Source: Opitutaceae bacterium
GTDB lineage: Bacteria; Verrucomicrobiota; Verrucomicrobiia; Opitutales; Opitutaceae
NCBI GenBank assembly: GCA_027485815.1
Contig: JAIXQE010000188.1
Location: 1 to 48,139, forward strand
Length of the DNA stretch: 48,139 nt
Reading direction: 5' to 3'
The notes beneath the pieces were generated by a model, which saw only the letters and a program-made list of their open reading frames with translations, was not told where the DNA came from and searched no databases. Positions 46,235 through 48,139 of the stretch are shown piece after piece. The position numbers and the translations under genes are program-made. Within the stretch, counting starts at the first letter, position 1. Every line of letters starts with the position of its first letter.

Positions 46235-48139
46235 TCAGCGGACTTCGAAGACTTCCACCAGACCGATGCCCGAGGCCCCGCGGACCCCGGTCACGTGCAC
46301 GGTGTAGACGCCGGGGGCCAGCGTCAGGAGCAGGGCCGAGTCGCTCGTGCCCCGCGGCAGGCGCCAGGCGCCCGAACGATCGCTCGCCTCCTCGATGTCC
46401 GAGCTCTTGTCGTCATCGTCCTTGTCGTCGTCGTCATCATCATCGTCATCGTCGTCGTTCCGGGTCCACACGCTGTTGCCGGCGACGCGGGTGCCGCGGG
46501 CATCATAGACGGTGACCTGGGTGGCGCCGATGGCGCGGCTGAGGCCGAAGACGCGGCCGAGGCTGGGGCCAACGCCGCGGACAAGGACGGTGTCCGAGGT
46601 CGTGCCGCGGATCGCGAAGCCGGCGATCAGGGTGCCGGCGGCCTCCGCGCCGACGAGGGCGCGGGTGGAGAGGTTGACGATTTCCGCGGCGGGCGAGCCG
46701 GCGTCGGCGTCGTAGACCTCGAGCAGCGCGACACCCTTGGCGCCCGCGGGAGCGGACACCGCGCCGGTGTAGGTGCCGGCGCCGAGGGAGCTGAGGATGG
46801 CGGCGTCGAGCGCGTTGTCGGCCAGGGGGAAGGCCCCGACCTGCGGGAAGACCGTGGCCAGGTCGGCCGCGCCGCCCCAGCCGGCGTTCGTCTTGAGCAC
46901 GCCACCGCCGCGGCCGGTGCTCGAGAGCGTAAGGCGGGGGGCGGCGAGGGCGCCGGTCACGCCGAAGGCGCTGTTCAGGGTGGGGCCGATCGCGCGGACG
47001 AGGATCTTCTTGTCCTGCGCGCCGCGGGTGACGAAGCCGCTGATCAGGACGTCGTCGCCCTCGCCGACCTGGCCGCGGGTGGCGATGTTGACGAGGCGGG
47101 CGTCGGTGGTGACGGAGAGGCGGGCGGCGGAGGCGGCGGCCGCGCTGCTGCCGCGGGCCGAGACGGTGACCGTGTAGATGCCCTCGGAGAGCACGCCCGG
47201 ATTGGTCACCTTGAGGGTGGCGGTGGTGGCGCCGCGGAGCGTGCGGCCGTTGAACTTCCAGGCGTAGGTCAGGTCCGTGCCGGTCGCGACCACGGTGAAG
47301 GTCGCGTCGGTGCCCGAGTTGACCACCTGGGTGGCGGGGGGCGTGGTGATCGTGGCGGCGCCGTTCACGGTGAGCGCGGCCGGGGCGGAGGTGATCGAAC
47401 CGGCGCTGTTGGAGACGCGGACCGAGTAGAGCCCGGCGTTGTCGACCCGGGCGCTGCTGAGTTCGTAGGTCGCGGACTCCGCGCGCTCGATCTCGCGGCC
47501 GTCCTTGTACCAGCGGTAGCGGAGGGGGGCGGTGCCGGTGGCGACGACGGAGAAGGTGACCTTGGTGCCGGTGCTCGCGGTGGTCGCGGCCGGCTGGGTG
47601 GTGATGGCCGGGGCCGTGGCCGCCGGGCTGGAGCCGGAGCCCGGGGACGAGCCGCTGCCGGAACCGCTGCCGGAGCCTCCGCCGGAGGCGGCGGTGACGG
47701 TGAGGGAGGCGGACTCGGAAACCGCGCTGCCCGCGGCGTTGGAGACCACGAGGCGGTAGGTGCCGCCGTCGGAGGGCGCGACGCTGGCGAAGGCGAGGTC
47801 CGCATTCGACCCCGAGGCGACCAGGCGCCCCTCCTTGTACCAGGCGTAGGTAAGGGGAGCGGTGCCGGTGGCCGCGGCGCTGAACGTGTGGCTGGCGCCG
47901 GAGGCCACGCTCTTCGAGACCGGCTGCGTGGTGATCGCCGGTTTGGTGCCCGCCACGGGGGCGGCGTTGACCGTGAGGTTGGCGGAACTGGAGGTGACGG
48001 AACCGGCGGTGTTGGTCACCCGGACCCGGTACGAACCGGCGTCGCCGGCGGCCAAATTGGTCAGGGAAAGGGTGGCGGCCGTGCCGGCGGGGCGGGTGGT
48101 GTCGCCCTTGCGCCACTGGTAGGCAAGGGGCGCGGTGCC
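46235..48139 (-). CDS. Ig-repeat surface protein with polyaspartate tract, C-terminal part (635 residues visible)
   Basis: The reading frame is open from the window edge (48139) to the TGA at 46235, so the 5' end is outside. Visible order: end of one Ig-like domain, a complete Ig-like domain (TYAWYKEGRLV...GTYRLVVSNAAGS), a Gly/Ser/Pro linker, a second (RYRWYKDGREI...GLYSVRVSNSAGS) and third Ig-like domain (TYAWKFNGRTL...GIYTVTVS), then two copies of a beta-rich repeat beginning LVNIATRG / IVNLSTRA and containing VLVRAIGPTL / VLVRGVGPSL. The second copy carries an insertion NDDDD...K-DDDDK of 15 Asp and two Lys codons (46406-46459). The domain pairing is typical of extracellular verrucomicrobial proteins, probably adhesins or cell-surface scaffolds. 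No catalytic domain is visible. Confidence 0.88.
   Translation of the reverse strand, partial: GTAPLAYQWRKGDTTRPAGTAATLSLTNLAAGDAGSYRVRVTNTAGSVTSSSANLTVNAAPVAGTKPAITTQPVSKSVASGASHTFSAAATGTAPLTYAWYKEGRLVASGSNADLAFASVAPSDGGTYRLVVSNAAGSAVSESASLTVTAASGGGSGSGSGSGSSPGSGSSPAATAPAITTQPAATTASTGTKVTFSVVATGTAPLRYRWYKDGREIERAESATYELSSARVDNAGLYSVRVSNSAGSITSAPAALTVNGAATITTPPATQVVNSGTDATFTVVATGTDLTYAWKFNGRTLRGATTATLKVTNPGVLSEGIYTVTVSARGSSAAAASAARLSVTTDARLVNIATRGQVGEGDDVLISGFVTRGAQDKKILVRAIGPTLNSAFGVTGALAAPRLTLSSTGRGGGVLKTNAGWGGAADLATVFPQVGAFPLADNALDAAILSSLGAGTYTGAVSAPAGAKGVALLEVYDADAGSPAAEIVNLSTRALVGAEAAGTLIAGFAIRGTTSDTVLVRGVGPSLGRVFGLSRAIGATQVTVYDARGTRVAGNSVWTRNDDDDDDDDDDDKDDDDKSSDIEEASDRSGAWRLPRGTSDSALLLTLAPGVYTVHVTGVRGASGIGLVEVFEVR

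Noticed and set aside
46409-46423. DDDDK string resembling an enterokinase cleavage site
   Set aside because: Expected by chance inside an Asp/Lys-rich tract; no reason to assume a mammalian protease site has meaning here.

Overview
The window is a very GC-rich (estimated by eye at around 70% G+C), gene-dense bacterial chromosome segment. The gene content points to a Verrucomicrobium, most probably of the family Opitutaceae. Pointers are a TonB-dependent receptor with a carboxypeptidase-like N-terminal domain and a typical Opitutaceae 'FTVSTEREGNAKA' junction, a DUF1552 protein, PVC-style secreted dehydrogenase/cytochrome c proteins, a Tat-exported Gfo/Idh/MocA oxidoreductase, and a surface protein with Ig repeats. 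This is inferred from protein features; no rRNA or other taxonomic marker lies in the window. I see no tRNA, rRNA, CRISPR array, transposase, integrase or phage gene, so it reads as ordinary chromosome with an accessory, nutrient-uptake flavour.

Layout. 1-5.7 kb: 5' end of a secreted protein (-), then rsmD, a Tat-exported DUF1552 protein and a large TonB-dependent receptor (+). 5.7-10.1 kb: lutABC (-), L-lactate oxidation, divergent from rhaB (+), rhamnulokinase, a probable L-rhamnose-to-lactate-to-pyruvate unit. 10.1-16.4 kb: a polytopic GT-C-like membrane protein (-), the ABC-F translation factor ettA (+), a four-EF-hand exported protein and a CpxA-like histidine kinase (both -). 16.4-21.6 kb: an unrecognised small protein and a HAD phosphatase (+), a two-gene secreted dehydrogenase/cytochrome c module (-), a Gfo/Idh/MocA oxidoreductase (+). 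21.6-26.5 kb: a DPM1-like glycosyltransferase, xseA and a VTT-domain membrane protein (- operon), then a second glycosyltransferase and a class-A-like serine hydrolase (+). 26.5-26.75 kb: a mosaic of hairpin repeat modules in inverted orientation. 26.8-37.6 kb: an eight-gene minus-strand operon encoding a Yej-type ABC importer (two permeases, two ATPases, two paralogous lipoprotein binding proteins) plus two secreted esterases, one fused to an SMP-30 propeller. 37.7-40.5 kb: a secreted M16 metalloprotease (+), divergent from the importer. 40.6-42.3 kb: sufU-sufS (-). 42.4-45.3 kb: a 970-residue secreted dehydrogenase/HEAT/cytochrome c protein (-). 45.5-46.2 kb: an orphan NarL-type response regulator (+). 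46.2-48.1 kb: the C-terminal part of an Ig-repeat surface protein (-) with a polyaspartate insertion.

How the genes may work together. The strongest candidate for something new is the importer operon. A Yej-type permease pair is normally linked to peptide, microcin C or muropeptide uptake; here it is co-transcribed with duplicated binding proteins and two exported serine esterases, and faces a secreted zinc protease across a shared promoter region. This suggests extracellular processing of an ester-containing or peptide-conjugated substrate followed by import. The second clear functional group is rhamnose/lactate catabolism. Regulation is suggested by CpxR-like half-sites upstream of the EF-hand gene and by an inverted repeat directly before the response regulator start. 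Many starts are GTG, and several gene pairs overlap by the 4-base GTGA or ATGA pattern, indicating translational coupling.
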